A stretch of 64,000 bases of DNA from Pseudomonas marginalis (GTDB lineage: Bacteria > Pseudomonadota > Gammaproteobacteria > Pseudomonadales > Pseudomonadaceae). Below are positions 1 through 8,373 of the stretch, in pieces. How positions within the stretch are numbered: the first letter of the stretch is position 1; each line of letters starts with the position of its first letter. The position numbers and the translations under genes are program-made. Below the pieces are notes generated by a model. That model was not told the origin of the DNA. It worked only from the letters and a program-made list of their open reading frames with translations, and searched no databases. The stretch lies in NCBI RefSeq assembly GCF_001645105.1, contig NZ_LKEG01000015.1, forward strand, positions 1 through 64,000. The letters run 5' to 3'.

Positions 1-65
1 GCCGGTCGTGAAGGAAAGGTTGGCGGCGTGAACCGTAATCAGTGTCCAAGATTACTTGACCAGTT

Positions 66-85
66 CAAGCCCCCTCCCACATTTT
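66..85. repeat. REP half-element
   Basis: A single CAAGCCCCCTCCCACATTTT core matches the REP arms found as inverted pairs elsewhere in this window (for example 1755-1843). It lies upstream of arfA without a partner arm close by. The sequence match is direct; its role is unknown. Confidence 0.6.
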
Positions 86-182
86 GATTGCATTTACATT
101 TCCACAAATGTGCTGGGCTTTACAGGCAAGCAACTTCGGCAGATGATTCGCACCGTTTCCCCCCTCCAAGAGAGAAGTAACC

Positions 183-347
183 ATGAGCAAAAAGCCATCC
201 AAGCATAGCCCCAACAAGGCCAAATCCATCATCGCCCAGCCACTGTTCCGCAGCCGTCAGGAACGCGCCGGCAAGGGCAAAGGCAGCTACCGCCGCGAAG
301 CCTTCCAGTCTAATAGCTGGGAGGCTTCTTACTTTCTGGCTGCCTGA
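183..347 (+). CDS. arfA: Alternative ribosome-rescue factor ArfA
   Basis: This 54-residue basic protein begins MSKKPSKHSPNKAK and carries PLFRSRQER followed by the KGKGSYRR core that identifies ArfA. ArfA enters ribosomes stalled on non-stop mRNA and recruits RF2 when trans-translation fails. The ATG is preceded by the purine-rich stretch AGAGAGAAG. The TGA stop falls in the loop of a small hairpin at 339-355. E. coli arfA mRNA also carries a 3'-end hairpin, which produces a non-stop message and links ArfA synthesis to tmRNA failure. The call rests on the short core motif and size, with no alignment run. Confidence 0.85.
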   Translation: MSKKPSKHSPNKAKSIIAQPLFRSRQERAGKGKGSYRREAFQSNSWEASYFLAA

Positions 348-355
348 AGGCAAGC
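339..355 (+). promoter_or_regulatory. Hairpin around the arfA stop codon
   Basis: GCTGCC (339-344) can pair with GGCAAGC (349-355) with one bulged A, placing TGAA, including the arfA stop codon, in the loop. No T-run follows, so it is a poor intrinsic terminator. By analogy with E. coli arfA it may be an RNase III or processing site that removes the stop codon. That role is inference. Confidence 0.4.
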
Positions 356-408
356 GCCCCTCTGGCATGATAAGGTCTGCACCTGATTTGTAATCCCTGG
401 ACCTGTGC

Positions 409-1734
409 ATGCCCTCTAGTCTTTCCCGTCGTTGGCACCTGCGGCAACTGATCGCTGCCTCCAGCCTCATTCTGCTTGTCGCCTGCGCCGAGAAACCCAC
501 CGCCGCCGACGCTCAACCGCTGCCCAAGCTCCAGACCGCACCCGTGGTAGCGCCCGCTGTCGTGGCCCCGCTGGCTGTGGATAACCTCGATATCCAACCG
601 ACCCAGACCTTTGCCGAATGGCAGGCGGCCTTTCGTGTGCAAGCCCTGCAGGCCGGCATCACCGCCGCCGTGTTCGACAATGCCTTCGCCAACGTCACCC
701 CTGACATGGCGGTGATCCGCGCCGACCGCAGCCAGCCGGAATTTTCCCGCCCGGTATGGGAATACCTCGACGGCGCCCTGTCTCCCGTGCGCGTGCGTAA
801 TGGCCAGGCATTGCTGATCAAGTACGCCGACATCCTGCAAAGCATCGAGCAACGTTATGGTGTCGACCGCCAGGCGCTGGTGTCGGTGTGGGGCATGGAA
901 AGTAATTTCGGCCAGTTCCAGGGCAATAACTCGGTGATCCGCTCCCTGGCGACCCTGGCCTACGAAGGCCGTCGCCCCGCGTTTGCACAAGCGCAGTTGC
1001 TGGCAGCGCTGCAGATCATCCAGCACGGCGATATCCAGGCCGATCAGATGAAAGGCTCCTGGGCCGGGGCCATGGGCCAGACGCAATTTATCCCCACCAC
1101 CTACAACACCCACGCCGTGGACTTCGATGGCGACGGTCGCCGCGATATCTGGAACAGCCCGGCCGATGCCCTCGCCTCCACCGCGCACTACCTGCAAAGC
1201 TCCGGCTGGCAGAAAGGCCAGCCGTGGGGCATGGAAGTGAAACAGCTGCCGACGAACTTCGATTACGCCCTGGCCGATGGCGGCACCCGCAAGACGGTGG
1301 CTGAATGGCTGAAGCTGGGCATCCAGCTGCCGCCAGGCGCGAGCATGCCGCCCAACGTCGACCAACTGTCCGCCGCCTTGCTGTTGCCGGCGGGTTATCG
1401 CGGCCCGGCGTTCCTGGTGCTGGATAACTTCCGCGCAATCCTCAAGTACAACAACTCATCGTCCTACGCACTGGCGGTGGGACTGCTGTCGGAGCGTTTC
1501 GGTGGCGGGGGTGTGATTCGCGGCGATTGGCCGAAGGATGAGCTGCCACTGAGCCGCTCACAGCGTATCGACTTGCAGACGGCGCTGAGTGCCAACGGCT
1601 ATGACGCAGGCAACCCGGACGGGATTATCGGCGCCAACACGCGCAAGGCGATTCGTGCGGCGCAGCAAGCGCTGGGCTGGCCGGCGGATGGGTATCCGAC
1701 GGTGAAGTTGCTCGAGTCACTGCAAAACCGCTAG
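409..1734 (+). CDS. Lytic murein transglycosylase with PG-binding domain (SltB3-like)
   Basis: A 441-residue MltB/SLT_2-family enzyme that cleaves the MurNAc-GlcNAc bond of peptidoglycan to leave 1,6-anhydroMurNAc. The N-terminus is a lipoprotein signal ending LLVAC, so it is probably membrane anchored. The catalytic Glu lies in WGMESNFG (Glu164). GAMGQTQFIPTTY and the DFDGDGRRDIW segment are typical of the family. Residues about 380-440 form a PG_binding_1 domain (RIDLQTALSANGYDAG, DGIIGANTRKAIRAAQ). The domain order matches P. aeruginosa SltB3. Another family member, mltB, is at 7346-8362. Confidence 0.9.
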   Translation: MPSSLSRRWHLRQLIAASSLILLVACAEKPTAADAQPLPKLQTAPVVAPAVVAPLAVDNLDIQPTQTFAEWQAAFRVQALQAGITAAVFDNAFANVTPDMAVIRADRSQPEFSRPVWEYLDGALSPVRVRNGQALLIKYADILQSIEQRYGVDRQALVSVWGMESNFGQFQGNNSVIRSLATLAYEGRRPAFAQAQLLAALQIIQHGDIQADQMKGSWAGAMGQTQFIPTTYNTHAVDFDGDGRRDIWNSPADALASTAHYLQSSGWQKGQPWGMEVKQLPTNFDYALADGGTRKTVAEWLKLGIQLPPGASMPPNVDQLSAALLLPAGYRGPAFLVLDNFRAILKYNNSSSYALAVGLLSERFGGGGVIRGDWPKDELPLSRSQRIDLQTALSANGYDAGNPDGIIGANTRKAIRAAQQALGWPADGYPTVKLLESLQNR

Positions 1735-1754
1735 ATCTGCTTAGGGCGACTAAT

Positions 1755-1843
1755 GCTATCGGGAGCAAGCCCCCTCCCACATTTGGGCCGCGTACATCCT
1801 TTGGAATGCGGTCAAATGTGGGAGGGGGCTTGCTCCCGATAGC
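1755..1843. repeat. REP inverted pair (REPIN)
   Basis: Two 30-base arms, 1755-1784 and 1814-1843, are perfect reverse complements built on GGGAGCAAGCCCCCTCCCAC. They lie between two convergent genes (the transglycosylase and ldcA) and could form a long hairpin that blocks transcription from both sides. This is a typical fluorescent-pseudomonad REPIN. Confidence 0.85.
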
Positions 1844-1865
1844 GTTTTGGCAGACGACAACAGCT

Positions 1866-2786
1866 TCAGGCTCTGACCACTACATCCTGCTCCAACACCA
1901 CCCGCTGCTCCCCCGCATCCAACCTCACCAACGCGCCCATCGGCAACGTCAGGTTCGGATCACAATGCCCACTGCGCCAGCCCGACAATACCGGAATGCA
2001 TAACGGCGCAAAGGTCTGCTTGAGCAGCCGCTCCAGCGCAGCCTTGTCCACCCCCGCCACATCCCCCACCAGCACACCCGCAACGTGTGCCAGCTTGCCC
2101 GCCAGACGCAGATGCGTCAGCAGCCGGTCGATGCGGTAGATCGGCTCGTTGACGTCTTCAATAAACAGGATGATGCCTCCTGCGTCGATTTCGTAAGGCG
2201 TGCCCATGACCGCCGCGATCATCGACAGGTTGCCACCCAGCAAGCGCCCGCAGGCGATGCCAGGCTCGATCGTGGTCAACGGGTAGGCCACCGGGTGCAC
2301 CAACTCGCTGCCGGCGCCCAACTGACCGCGCAACAGGCTGAACAGTGACGACTCCGTGGGGGGTTGCTTGTCGCCCAACAGGTCGGCATTGAGCATCGGG
2401 CCGTGGAAGGTCACGAAACCCGCATAACGGCTGATTGCCAGGTGCAGCGCGGTGATGTCGCTGTAACCTACGAATGGCTTGGGGTTGGCGCGCAGCAGGT
2501 CAAAGTCCAAGCTATCGAGCAGACGCGGGGTGCCGTAGCCGCCGCGCAGACAGAAGATGGCATCGATTTCAGGGTCGGCGAAGGCGGCATGCAGGTCACG
2601 CAGGCGCACTGCATCGCTGCCAGCAAGGTAGCCGTCGCGTTCATAGACGCCGGGGAAGATTCGCAGGTCGTAGCCACGGGTACGCATCCATTGGCCGGCC
2701 TTTTCAACGTCCAGCGTGGCGGGGCCAGCGGGGGCGATCAAGGCGATGGTGCCTTCGGCACGCAATGCAGGTACGGCAGCAGTCAT
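1866..2786 (-). CDS. ldcA: LD-carboxypeptidase (S66 family, muramoyltetrapeptide carboxypeptidase)
   Basis: An S66 serine peptidase of about 306 residues that removes terminal D-Ala from muropeptide tetrapeptides in cytoplasmic wall recycling. Family signals are IALIAPAGPATLD at the N-terminus, the FCLRGGYGTPRLL nucleophile-region motif, KPFVGYSDITALH, and GRLLGGNLSMIAAVMGTPYE. The ATG at 2786 is preferred because AGGAAG lies about ten bases upstream; an upstream TTG at 2813 in the same frame lacks a ribosome site. It is convergent with the transglycosylase, with a REPIN between them. Confidence 0.88.
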   Translation of the reverse strand: MTAAVPALRAEGTIALIAPAGPATLDVEKAGQWMRTRGYDLRIFPGVYERDGYLAGSDAVRLRDLHAAFADPEIDAIFCLRGGYGTPRLLDSLDFDLLRANPKPFVGYSDITALHLAISRYAGFVTFHGPMLNADLLGDKQPPTESSLFSLLRGQLGAGSELVHPVAYPLTTIEPGIACGRLLGGNLSMIAAVMGTPYEIDAGGIILFIEDVNEPIYRIDRLLTHLRLAGKLAHVAGVLVGDVAGVDKAALERLLKQTFAPLCIPVLSGWRSGHCDPNLTLPMGALVRLDAGEQRVVLEQDVVVRA

Positions 2787-2880
2787 CCGCAGTTCTTCCT
2801 GAAATAACGCCAAACAAAATGTGAGAGGGGGGCGAGTTTACTTAAGATCAGGTGGGGCTGCTTCGCAGCCCAGCGCGGGG

Positions 2881-2952
2881 CAAGCCCGCTCACCACAGCA
2901 GGCCCGCTCACCACAGCGAGCCCGTTCAACACAGCAAGCCCCCTCTCACATT
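2881..2952. repeat. Four tandem 18-bp REP-derived units
   Basis: Four consecutive 18-base units, CAAGCCCGCTCACCACAG and diverging copies, start at 2881, 2899, 2917 and 2935. The last reads CAAGCCCCCTCTCACATT, close to the REP arm. An inverted REP-like copy (ATGTGAGAGGGGGGCGAG) begins at 2820. The array fills the gap between ldcA and lipA. Confidence 0.75.
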
Positions 2953-2968
2953 GAGGCGGCGGTGCGGC

Positions 2969-3994
2969 TTACGAAACCAGGCTCGCCTTGACCAGCTTGG
3001 CCTGCTCGTCCGCATGGTACGAGGAACGTACCAGCGGGCCCGACGCGACGTTCTTGAAGCCCATCTTGTAACCTTCCTCGGCGAACCAGGCGAAGGTGTC
3101 CGGATGCACGAAACGCTGCACCGGCAAGTGACTGCGCGACGGTTGCAGGTACTGGCCCAGGGTCAGCATGTCGATGTCGTGTTCGCGCATGCGCTTCATG
3201 ACTTCGATCACTTCTTCGTCGGTCTCGCCAAGGCCCAGCATCAGGCCGGATTTGGTCGGGATGTGCGGCATCATCTGCTTGAATTTCTGCAGCAGGGTCA
3301 GCGACCACTGGTAGTCCGAACCCGGGCGCGCTGCCTTGTACAGGCGTGGCACGGTTTCCAGGTTGTGGTTGAACACATCCGGCGGCTCGGCGGCGGTGAT
3401 TTCCAGCGCTACGTCCATACGGCCACGGTAGTCCGGCACCAGGGTTTCAAGCATCACGTTCGGCGACAGCTTGCGGATTTCGCGGATGCAGTCGGCAAAG
3501 TGCTGGGCACCGCCGTCACGCAGGTCGTCGCGGTCGACCGAGGTGATCACCACGTACTTGAGTTTCAGGTCGGCGATGGCGATGGCCAGGCTTTCCGGCT
3601 CGTTGACGTCCAGTGGCTTCGGACGGCCGTGGCCGACGTCGCAGAACGGGCAACGACGGGTGCAGATGTCACCCATGATCATGAAGGTGGCGGTGCCGCC
3701 GGAGAAGCATTCGCCCAGGTTCGGGCAGGAGGCTTCTTCGCACACGCTGTGCAGCTTGTGTTTACGCAGCAGCGCCTTGATACGGTCGACTTCCGGCGAA
3801 ACCGGGATGCGCACGCGGATCCAGTCAGGCTTCTTCGGCAGTTCGGTGGTCGGAATGATCTTCACCGGGATGCGCGCAACCTTCTCGGCGCCACGCAGCT
3901 TGACGCCGGCTTCCACCTTGGCACGCGGGGCCGGGGCCGGACGCTCGGTGATGTCCAGCGTCGGGATCATGGTTTGCACTGCATCAGTAGTCAT
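2969..3994 (-). CDS. lipA: Lipoyl synthase LipA
   Basis: A 341-residue radical SAM enzyme that inserts two sulfurs into protein-bound octanoyl chains to make lipoyl groups. Both iron-sulfur ligand sets are visible: [12 protein letters not shown] for the auxiliary cluster and CTRRCPFC for the SAM cluster. Length and the C-terminal SSYHADEQ region fit the family. It lies directly downstream of lipB, which makes its octanoylated substrate, so the two genes complete lipoate synthesis in one transcript. Confidence 0.97.
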   Translation of the reverse strand: MTTDAVQTMIPTLDITERPAPAPRAKVEAGVKLRGAEKVARIPVKIIPTTELPKKPDWIRVRIPVSPEVDRIKALLRKHKLHSVCEEASCPNLGECFSGGTATFMIMGDICTRRCPFCDVGHGRPKPLDVNEPESLAIAIADLKLKYVVITSVDRDDLRDGGAQHFADCIREIRKLSPNVMLETLVPDYRGRMDVALEITAAEPPDVFNHNLETVPRLYKAARPGSDYQWSLTLLQKFKQMMPHIPTKSGLMLGLGETDEEVIEVMKRMREHDIDMLTLGQYLQPSRSHLPVQRFVHPDTFAWFAEEGYKMGFKNVASGPLVRSSYHADEQAKLVKASLVS

Positions 3995-3996
3995 AA

Positions 3997-4644
3997 TCAG
4001 TCGATTCCGCCCGTAAGGGTCGTCTGCTCAGCATAGTCGAGGTGTTTGACGAGCTGCGCACGCAGCCGGGCACTAACCTCGGCAAATTTAATCGGTGTGG
4101 CGTGGTCGCTCAGTTGCGTCATCGCCAACCCGGCATAGCCACACGGGTTGATCCGCCGGAACGGTGCCAGGTCCATGTCCACATTCAGCGCCAGGCCATG
4201 AAAGGAGCAACCGTGGCGAATGCGAAGCCCCAGGGAAGCGATTTTCGCGCCGTCCACGTACACACCGGGCGCATCGGGCTTGGCCACGGCGGTCACGCCG
4301 TAACTGGCCAACAGCTCGATAAGGCAAGCCTCCATGCGGCTCACTAGGTCACGCACGCCAAACCCAAGCTTGCGCACGTCCAGCAGCAGGTAAGCCACCA
4401 GTTGACCGGGACCATGGTAAGTCACTTGACCCCCTCGGTCGACCTGCACCACCGGAATATCACCCGGCAGCAACAGATGCTCGGCCTTGCCGGCCTGGCC
4501 CTGGGTGAAGACCGGCGGGTGTTCGACCAGCCAGATTTCATCTTCAGCCGACGTGCCGCGTTCATTCGTGAACCGCTGCATGGCGTGCCAGACGGGCTCA
4601 TAGTCCATCCGGCCGAGCTCGCGAAAGCCCAGGACGTGAGACAT
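3997..4644 (-). CDS. lipB: Octanoyltransferase LipB
   Basis: Transfers octanoyl from acyl carrier protein to lipoate-dependent enzymes; about 215 residues. Characteristic segments are [41 protein letters not shown] and [14 protein letters not shown], which includes the conserved Cys. The ATG at 4644 overlaps the stop of the upstream ybeD-like gene (TGATG), indicating translational coupling; a GTG three bases earlier is in the same frame. The stop is two bases from the lipA start. Confidence 0.96.
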   Translation of the reverse strand: MSHVLGFRELGRMDYEPVWHAMQRFTNERGTSAEDEIWLVEHPPVFTQGQAGKAEHLLLPGDIPVVQVDRGGQVTYHGPGQLVAYLLLDVRKLGFGVRDLVSRMEACLIELLASYGVTAVAKPDAPGVYVDGAKIASLGLRIRHGCSFHGLALNVDMDLAPFRRINPCGYAGLAMTQLSDHATPIKFAEVSARLRAQLVKHLDYAEQTTLTGGID

Positions 4645-4919
4645 CACAACACCATGTGCACGAAGCCGGTGGCCCGCAGTTCGCTGTTGATGTTGTAGAG
4701 CTGGTCTTGATCAGTCGCAACGATGTGCAACTGGATCGTGGTGTATTTGCCGGTAGAGCTGGAGCGCTCATCCACGCGCTGATCGTTGATGGTCGCGTGT
4801 TTACGCACGATCTCGAGGATCAGGTCTTTACGGCCGACACCGGTATCGCTGATCACCTTGATGGGATAGTCCACCACCGGGAATTCGATCTTTGGCGCCT
4901 TTACTTCTTTATCGGTCAT
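4644..4919 (-). CDS. DUF493 / YbeD family protein
   Basis: A 91-residue protein of the YbeD (DUF493) family, recognised from size, the [22 protein letters not shown] start and the C-terminal [14 protein letters not shown]. It has an ACT-like ferredoxin fold and no firmly established function. In enterobacteria and pseudomonads it sits between dacA/dacC and lipB, as here. Its stop overlaps the lipB ATG. Confidence 0.9.
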   Translation of the reverse strand: MTDKEVKAPKIEFPVVDYPIKVISDTGVGRKDLILEIVRKHATINDQRVDERSSSTGKYTTIQLHIVATDQDQLYNINSELRATGFVHMVL

Positions 4920-4956
4920 GGCGTAACGGCCTCGTAAGCGTAAGCCGTGGCGACGG

Positions 4957-4991
4957 GCAAAGCCCCGTGTCGGATCAACACGGGGCTTTGC
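4957..4991 (-). terminator. Hairpin after dacC
   Basis: GCAAAGCCCCGTGT and ACACGGGGCTTTGC form a perfect 14-bp stem around a 7-base loop, just downstream of the dacC stop and upstream of the ybeD-like gene. There is no strong T-run beyond the stem, so it may attenuate rather than fully stop dacC transcription. Confidence 0.75.
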
Positions 4992-5003
4992 AGGTGCACA
5001 CTA

Positions 5004-6161
5004 TCAGTTGAACAAGCTGTAGAAGAATAGACGGATGCTATCCCAGACGCGGCGGAAGATACCACCTTCGTCGACGGCGTCCAGTGCGATCAGGTCGGCA
5101 CTGTGAACCACTTTGTCGTCCAGCTTCACTTCAACCTTGCCGATCACATCACCCTTGGCGATTGGGGCAACCAACTGCGGGTTCATGGTCATGCTGGCTG
5201 CGAGCTTTTTCAGCTGGCCCTTAGGCATGGTCAGGGTCAGGTCTTCAGCCAGGCCGGCTTTGACTTGGGAGGTAGCGCCTTTCCACACTGGCGCGGTCGC
5301 CAGCTCAGCACCCTTCTGATAGAAGGTCTGGGTTTCGAAGAAACGGAAACCGTAGGTCAGCAGTTTTTGCGTCTCGGCCGCACGGGCCTGCTCGCTGTTA
5401 GTACCGAAGACCACGGCGATCAGACGTTGGCCGTCACGTACAGCGGACGACACCATGCAGTAGCCGGCTTCGTCGGTGTGGCCGGTTTTCAGGCCATCGA
5501 CGGTCTTGTCGCGCCACAGCAACAGGTTGCGGTTAGGCTGCTTGATGTTGTTCCAGAAGAATTCCTTCTGGGAGTAGATCGCGTAGTGCACCGGATCGAC
5601 GCGGATGATCGCGCGCGCCAGGATCGCCATGTCGTGAGCCGACGAGTAGTGCTCTGGGTTCGGCAGACCGGTCGGGTTCATGAAGTGGCTGTTGGTCATG
5701 CCCAGGTCGGCCACGGTTTTGTTCATCATGTCGGCGAACGCGTCTTCGCTGCCGGCGATGTGCTCGGCCAGGGCGACGCTGGCGTCGTTACCGGACTGGA
5801 TGATGATGCCGTGCAGCAGGTCGCTCACAGTGACCTGCGAACCCACCTTGATGAACATCCGCGAACCGCCGGTACGCCAGGCGTTTTCGCTGACGGTGAC
5901 CGGGTCGTTCTCGCCGATCTGGCCGCGACGGATTTCCAGGGTCGCGATGTAGGCCGTCATCAGTTTGGTCAGGCTGGCCGGCGGCAGGCGCTGGTCACCG
6001 TTGCTCTCGACCAGCACGTTGCCACTGGCAGCGTCCATGAGGACCCAGGACTTGGCAGCCAGTTGCGGTGAAGCCGGCACCATTTCAACCGCCCAGGCGG
6101 CCGGGGTGATGATCAGCGAGATAAGCAGGCACGTGCGTTTGGCTAAGGTGGTGATGTTCAT
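5004..6161 (-). CDS. dacC: D-alanyl-D-alanine carboxypeptidase (PBP5/6 type)
   Basis: A 385-residue periplasmic serine peptidase that trims the terminal D-Ala of peptidoglycan pentapeptides. A signal peptide ends near AWA24. The penicillin-binding motifs are complete: SLTK (Ser63, Lys66), SGN (123-125) and KTG (225-227). The C-terminal region ends in an amphipathic anchor-like stretch (VWDSIRLFFYSLFN), as in PBP5. The purines GAGAGACGG precede the ATG. It lies between rlpA and the ybeD-like gene in a wall-maturation cluster. Confidence 0.95.
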   Translation of the reverse strand: MNITTLAKRTCLLISLIITPAAWAVEMVPASPQLAAKSWVLMDAASGNVLVESNGDQRLPPASLTKLMTAYIATLEIRRGQIGENDPVTVSENAWRTGGSRMFIKVGSQVTVSDLLHGIIIQSGNDASVALAEHIAGSEDAFADMMNKTVADLGMTNSHFMNPTGLPNPEHYSSAHDMAILARAIIRVDPVHYAIYSQKEFFWNNIKQPNRNLLLWRDKTVDGLKTGHTDEAGYCMVSSAVRDGQRLIAVVFGTNSEQARAAETQKLLTYGFRFFETQTFYQKGAELATAPVWKGATSQVKAGLAEDLTLTMPKGQLKKLAASMTMNPQLVAPIAKGDVIGKVEVKLDDKVVHSADLIALDAVDEGGIFRRVWDSIRLFFYSLFN

Positions 6162-6341
6162 CCGTCTCTCGAAATTGCTTATGGAAACTTGCCCTCGCGG
6201 GCAAAACTTATTCAGACAGCCCGCTTCCAGACTGTCACGTGTTCGGTTGCCCGCTCACCCCTTGCCCCCGGGTTTTTATTGTTCAACGAGCCAACAACCT
6301 GGGCCCAGGCCCGCGCACGGGCTTGAACCATCAATCTTTTA

Positions 6342-7346
6342 TTATTCGGCAGTGACCACGCTGGGTTGCCCCAGGTTGGCCATGCGCACGCTGTTCTGTA
6401 CTTGGGCGACTTCGCTCGGCGAGCCTATCGGGCCCATCCGCACACGGTGCAACGTCTGTTGATTACGCACGATGGAGCTGATGAAGACCGGCGCGTTGAC
6501 CATACCGCTGAGCTTGGACCTTAACAGTTCTGCCGCATCCGGGTTGGCGAAAGCGCCGACCTGCAGGTATTGCCCGCCAGCCATCGAAGCGCCCGGCGCG
6601 GCATGGGGTACGACCACCGTGTCAGGCGCATGCTGTGCCGGTGGCGGCGTCCACTGCTCGATCTTGCCGGTTGAGGCGGTCACTTGCGGCTGCTGGGTTT
6701 GCGGTTCGTTAAGCATCAACGGCGCCGGTTTGCCGCGCTGAGCCCAATACTGCGCGGGGTCGATACCTTCGACCTTGACGCGCGCGGTACCGGTTTCGGC
6801 GTAACCGAGTTTCTTCGCGGCGGCGTAGGACAAGTCGATGATGCGGTCCGAATAGAACGGCCCACGGTCGTTGACGCGCAGGATCACCGTGCGGTTGTTG
6901 TCCAGGTTGGTCACCCGTACATAGCTGGGCAGCGGCAGGGTCTTGTGGGCAGCGCTCATGCCGTACAGGTCATACACTTCGCCGTTGGCGGTGTTCTGGC
7001 CATGGAATTTGGTGCCATACCAGGACGCTGTACCCGATTGGACGTACGTCTTGGATTCCTGCAGCGGGAAGTAATTCTTGCCCAGCACGGTATACGGGTT
7101 GGCCTTGTAAGGCCCGGTGTGCAGGGTCGGCGTGGCGTCCGGGATCTTCGATACATCAACGTCCCACCACGGCGCGCCGTCTTTGTGTGCGCGGTTGATG
7201 TCCAGGCCCGGCTGGGCACGGACGACTGCGCCGCCGGACTTTTGCGCCGGCGCGCGGCTGTTGGTGGTGGAACAACTGACGACCAGCAAGGACAACGCGG
7301 CGAACGCCACCAGCTTGAGCGGTTGTTTGAACGGCGATGCCCGCAT
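6342..7346 (-). CDS. rlpA: Septal ring lytic transglycosylase RlpA
   Basis: A 334-residue lipoprotein (lipobox LVVSC, Cys25). Residues about 100-190 form a double-psi beta-barrel (GTASWYGTKFHGQNTANGE, then VRVNDRGPFYSDRIIDLSYAAA), which in P. aeruginosa cleaves denuded glycan strands. Residues about 258-334 are a SPOR domain that targets septal glycan. Its start overlaps the mltB stop by one base (TAATG), so the two wall-cleaving enzymes are coupled. Confidence 0.95.
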   Translation of the reverse strand: MRASPFKQPLKLVAFAALSLLVVSCSTTNSRAPAQKSGGAVVRAQPGLDINRAHKDGAPWWDVDVSKIPDATPTLHTGPYKANPYTVLGKNYFPLQESKTYVQSGTASWYGTKFHGQNTANGEVYDLYGMSAAHKTLPLPSYVRVTNLDNNRTVILRVNDRGPFYSDRIIDLSYAAAKKLGYAETGTARVKVEGIDPAQYWAQRGKPAPLMLNEPQTQQPQVTASTGKIEQWTPPPAQHAPDTVVVPHAAPGASMAGGQYLQVGAFANPDAAELLRSKLSGMVNAPVFISSIVRNQQTLHRVRMGPIGSPSEVAQVQNSVRMANLGQPSVVTAE

Positions 7347-8362
7347 TACTTGTTGCCCCGTGCTTGGACCAGCATGTCTGACAGCTGATGCACGGCCATG
7401 GCGTACATCACACTGCGGTTATAACGCGTGATTGCGTAGAAATTCTTCAGGCCCATCCAGTATTCCGGGCCGTTTTCGCCGTCGAGGCGGAACGCGGTCA
7501 CTGGCATATCATCAGGCAGCGCATTCTGACTCGACCAGCCCAACGCCCGCAACTCCCCGACCGTCTTGGCCGGCTCGATGCCCTGGGTAAGCCCTTCGTC
7601 GGCGCGATCGCCGGTGACATCGGCGCGAATCACCACCGGTTCGCCGCCGACCCAGCCGTGGCGCTTGAAGTAGCTGGCCACGCTGCCGATGGCGTCGTCG
7701 GGATTGCTCCAGATATTGATATGCCCGTCACCGTCAAAGTCCACGGCATAAGCGCGAAAGCTGCTCGGCATGAACTGCGGCAAGCCCATCGCACCGGCGT
7801 AGGAGCCTTTGAGGGTCAGTGGGTCGACCTGTTCTTCGCGGGCCAGCAGCAGGAATTCGCGCAGCTCCTTGCGGAAGAAGTCGGCGCGGGGCGGGTAATC
7901 GAAGCCCAGGGTCGACAAGGCGTCGATCACCCGGTAACTGCCGGTATTGCGCCCGTAAAAGGTTTCAATGCCGATGATCGCAACGATCACTTGGGCCGGC
8001 ACGCCGTATTCCTGTTCGGCGCGCGCCAATACCGCTTCGTGCTGGCGCCAGAAGTCCACGCCACGCGCCACGCGGGCGTCGGTCAGGAACATCGGACGGT
8101 ATTCCTTCCACTGCTTCACACGTTCGGCAGGGCGGGAAATGGCATCAAGGATCGCCTGCTTTTTCTGGGCTTCGCGGAACACGCCCATCAGCTGTTCACC
8201 GGCAAAACCATAGTCGCGGGTCATTTCACCGACGAACTCGGCGACCTGGGGTGAACCATCGTAGTCACCGGCCTGCGCCTCTTGCGTTGCGCCCAGCAGC
8301 CCAATCAGGCCCATCCAGGACGCATGCCGAGTCGCCCAGCCGCGCATTACTTGCATTGACAT
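7346..8362 (-). CDS. mltB: Lytic murein transglycosylase B
   Basis: A 338-residue SLT_2-family enzyme (SltB1 type). The catalytic Glu is in IIGIETFYG (Glu133 from this start), followed by GAMGLPQFMPSSFR and DFDGDGHINIW. The ATG at 8362 is chosen because AAGGTG lies five bases before it; an upstream in-frame start at 8392 would lie inside rodA. The N-terminus through TQEAQA looks like a cleavable signal peptide. It overlaps rlpA downstream and follows rodA closely. Confidence 0.94.
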   Translation of the reverse strand: MSMQVMRGWATRHASWMGLIGLLGATQEAQAGDYDGSPQVAEFVGEMTRDYGFAGEQLMGVFREAQKKQAILDAISRPAERVKQWKEYRPMFLTDARVARGVDFWRQHEAVLARAEQEYGVPAQVIVAIIGIETFYGRNTGSYRVIDALSTLGFDYPPRADFFRKELREFLLLAREEQVDPLTLKGSYAGAMGLPQFMPSSFRAYAVDFDGDGHINIWSNPDDAIGSVASYFKRHGWVGGEPVVIRADVTGDRADEGLTQGIEPAKTVGELRALGWSSQNALPDDMPVTAFRLDGENGPEYWMGLKNFYAITRYNRSVMYAMAVHQLSDMLVQARGNK

Positions 8363-8373
8363 CTTCACCTTAT

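Noticed and set aside
2..31. Possible C-terminal tail of an upstream gene (frame ending PVVKERLAA, stop at 29-31).
   Set aside because: Only nine codons are visible, with no recognisable family end. Too little to call.
2881..2952. CRISPR-like repeat array.
   Set aside because: The 18-base units are head to tail with no spacers and no cas genes are nearby.
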